In this document: positions 62,627-64,000 of the stretch, piece by piece | Numbering within the stretch: the stretch's first letter is position 1 | Layout: every line of letters starts with the position of its first letter | Source: Candidatus Humimicrobium oleiphilum | GTDB taxonomy: Bacteria > Actinomycetota > Humimicrobiia > Humimicrobiales > Humimicrobiaceae | DNA length: 64,000 nucleotides | Direction of reading: 5' to 3' | Assembly: GCA_002304935.1 (NCBI GenBank) | Contig: DBPS01000047.1 | Location: forward strand, 1,955-65,954 | Notes under the pieces: model-generated | Database searches by the model: none | The model's input: the letters and a program-made list of their open reading frames with translations, nothing else | Told to the model about the DNA's origin: nothing | Program-made: the position numbers and the translations under genes

Positions 62627-64000
62627 CATATTACAGATACTAAACCATATACCCGGAAAATCAGGAGTTTATCTTTTTAAAGATGAAGAAGCCAAAATAA
62701 TATATGTAGGCAAAGCCAAAAACTTAAACAGCAGGGTAAGAAGTTATTTCAAAAGCAGAAAATCGCTCAGTGAAACAAACCCGAAAGCATATTATTTTTC
62801 TGAAAAGATAGACAGTATTGACTACATTGTAACAGACAATGAAGTAGAAGCGTTCATTCTGGAAATAAATCTTATTAAGAAATACAGGCCGAAATTCAAC
62901 TCATTTTTCAGGGATGACAAATCTTATCCCTTTATTGCGATAACAGAAGAGGATGATTTCCCGCAGTTTTTTATCACCCGTAATAAAAAAATCAAAGGAG
63001 CAAGATACTTCGGCCCTTATACAAATGTTGCAGAATTAAGAGAAACTGTTGAATATATAAGCAAGTTATTTAAGCTAAGGGATTGTAAAAAAACAAAACC
63101 AGGAAAAACAGGGAATACACCATGCTTAAACTACCATATGAAACTTTGCGGCGGACCCTGTATCGGTAAAATAAGCAAAGATGAGTACAAGGAGAATGTA
63201 AAACTTATAATTGCAATTCTCTCTGGAAAGAATAAATCAATTGCTGAAGGATTAAAAAAACAGATGATGGAATTCTCTGGCGCCCAGGAATTTGAAAAAG
63301 CCCTGGAAGCAAAAAATAAAATAGATTTTATAAACAGTTTAAACAATGAACAAAAAATATATATAAATTCAGAACATTCATGGGATTTTATAGGATTCTG
63401 CCTTTCTGATTACTTTGCTTCCGCAAATATTTTTATGTACAGAAATGGTGAATTTGCCGGCTTTTCCAATTTTATGCTTGACAGCTTTGATAATCTCAGC
63501 AGTGAAGAGATACTGGCTGATTTTATAATTAAATATTATGATAATATAAGTAATATGCCTTCAAAGATATATATCCCTTTTCCGACTGCCAGTGAAAAAT
63601 CAATAATTGAATTCTTTATAAGGACAAAAAATAAAAAAATCAATCTCAGTATCCCGAAATCTGGTGAGAAGAAAAAAATAATGGATATGGTTTTAAATAA
63701 CTGCAGGCTTTTTGCGGATAAGAAAAAGTTCGAAAAGCAGTCAAATTACGATAAATTATACAATGACCTTATTGATCTTCAGAAAAAACTTGTATTGAGC
63801 AATATACCTAGAAGGATAGAGTGTTATGATATTTCAAATCTTAAAGAAAGTTTTGCAGTGGGATCGATGGTAGTTTTTAATGACGGATATCCTTTAAAAA
63901 ATAATTACAGACATTTTAAAATAAAAACAATTTCCGGCCAGGACGATTTTGCCATGCTTCAGGAAGTTCTTGAACGAAGGCTGTCCCATCTGAAAAAATC
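62598..64000 (+). CDS. uvrC: Excinuclease ABC subunit C, 3' end outside window
   Basis: The frame from ATG 62598 is open to the window end, giving 467 of the usual 600 or so residues. The GIY-YIG nuclease opens with [30 protein letters not shown] (in parts); the cysteine cluster is [19 protein letters not shown]; the UVR motif is [11 protein letters not shown]; and the C-terminal RNase H-like nuclease begins with [23 protein letters not shown], then [15 protein letters not shown]. It makes both incisions in excision repair. The C-terminal HhH repeats would lie past the end. I read through all codons and found no frameshift. Confidence 0.95.
   Translation, partial: MEDIKIIKDDILQILNHIPGKSGVYLFKDEEAKIIYVGKAKNLNSRVRSYFKSRKSLSETNPKAYYFSEKIDSIDYIVTDNEVEAFILEINLIKKYRPKFNSFFRDDKSYPFIAITEEDDFPQFFITRNKKIKGARYFGPYTNVAELRETVEYISKLFKLRDCKKTKPGKTGNTPCLNYHMKLCGGPCIGKISKDEYKENVKLIIAILSGKNKSIAEGLKKQMMEFSGAQEFEKALEAKNKIDFINSLNNEQKIYINSEHSWDFIGFCLSDYFASANIFMYRNGEFAGFSNFMLDSFDNLSSEEILADFIIKYYDNISNMPSKIYIPFPTASEKSIIEFFIRTKNKKINLSIPKSGEKKKIMDMVLNNCRLFADKKKFEKQSNYDKLYNDLIDLQKKLVLSNIPRRIECYDISNLKESFAVGSMVVFNDGYPLKNNYRHFKIKTISGQDDFAMLQEVLERRLSHLKK

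Noticed and set aside
1..64000. CRISPR array, prophage or insertion sequence
   Set aside because: No regularly spaced repeats, transposase, integrase or terminal inverted repeats were seen; the gene content is housekeeping and biosynthetic throughout.

Overview
The window is a continuous piece of an AT-rich bacterial chromosome (about one third G+C by eye), dense in genes and mostly transcribed on the + strand. It shows no phage, IS element, CRISPR array or rRNA. Several features point to a Gram-positive-type lineage, probably a deep-branching low-GC member of the Actinobacteriota: the order polA-rpsA-coaE-uvrB-uvrA-uvrC, a pair of adjacent UvrD-type helicase-nucleases resembling AdnAB, an AmaP/Asp23 envelope protein, a four-domain ribosomal protein S1, TTG/GTG starts and one apparently leaderless mRNA. 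This placement is an inference from gene content. A Firmicutes-like lineage is the main alternative, and the bacillithiol genes lean that way.

Region by region. 0-6 kb: the end of an HD-GYP phosphodiesterase; a minus-strand operon degV / 5-formyl-THF cyclo-ligase / glycosyltransferase; an orphan branched-chain amino acid-type binding lipoprotein; a diacylglycerol kinase-family lipid kinase; an AmaP-like protein. 6-13 kb: tRNA-Gly(CCC) and two large overlapping helicase-nuclease genes. 12.8-14.1 kb: ilvE on the minus strand, preceded by an unassigned structured RNA with its own promoter and terminator. 14.2-18.6 kb: a LysE-family exporter and a complete bacillithiol set bshC-bshB-bshA. 18.7-20.3 kb: a secreted-domain serine protease tethered by a membrane helix to a zinc ribbon. 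20.3-32.4 kb: a branched-chain amino acid operon, ilvD-ilvB-ilvN-serA-leuA-leuC-leuD-leuB-cimA, behind a leader peptide too short for routine gene calling that is rich in Leu/Ile/Val codons (a transcription attenuator). 32.5-41 kb: membrane pyrophosphatase, a lone larB, a PilB/GspE ATPase and dnaE. 41.1-47.5 kb: a compact histidine operon hisZ-G-B-H-A-F-IE followed by pfkA. 47.7-52.2 kb: OsmC peroxidase, polysaccharide deacetylase, tRNA-Leu(CAA), a lone bacterial microcompartment shell gene, a membrane protein, and a minus-strand peroxiredoxin group. 52.4-64 kb: polA, rpsA, coaE, uvrB, uvrA and the start of uvrC (cut by the window end).

How the genes fit together. The ilv/leu/cim block can make leucine, and with CimA can make isoleucine without threonine, because citramalate and isopropylmalate share LeuCD and LeuB. 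IlvE is encoded 7 kb away under separate RNA-level control. ilvC is absent from the window and a SerA-like dehydrogenase with altered active-site residues follows ilvN. The his operon lacks hisC and hisD. Thiol and peroxide defence is represented by bacillithiol synthesis, OsmC and a Prx6-type peroxiredoxin; DNA repair by UvrABC, PolA and the AdnAB-like pair.

The most interesting items are the unassigned RNA upstream of ilvE, the ilv attenuator with its unlisted peptide, the Arg-to-Lys changes in SerA, bacillithiol genes in an actinobacterial-looking genome, the protease-zinc ribbon fusion, and the solitary microcompartment gene with a structured leader.
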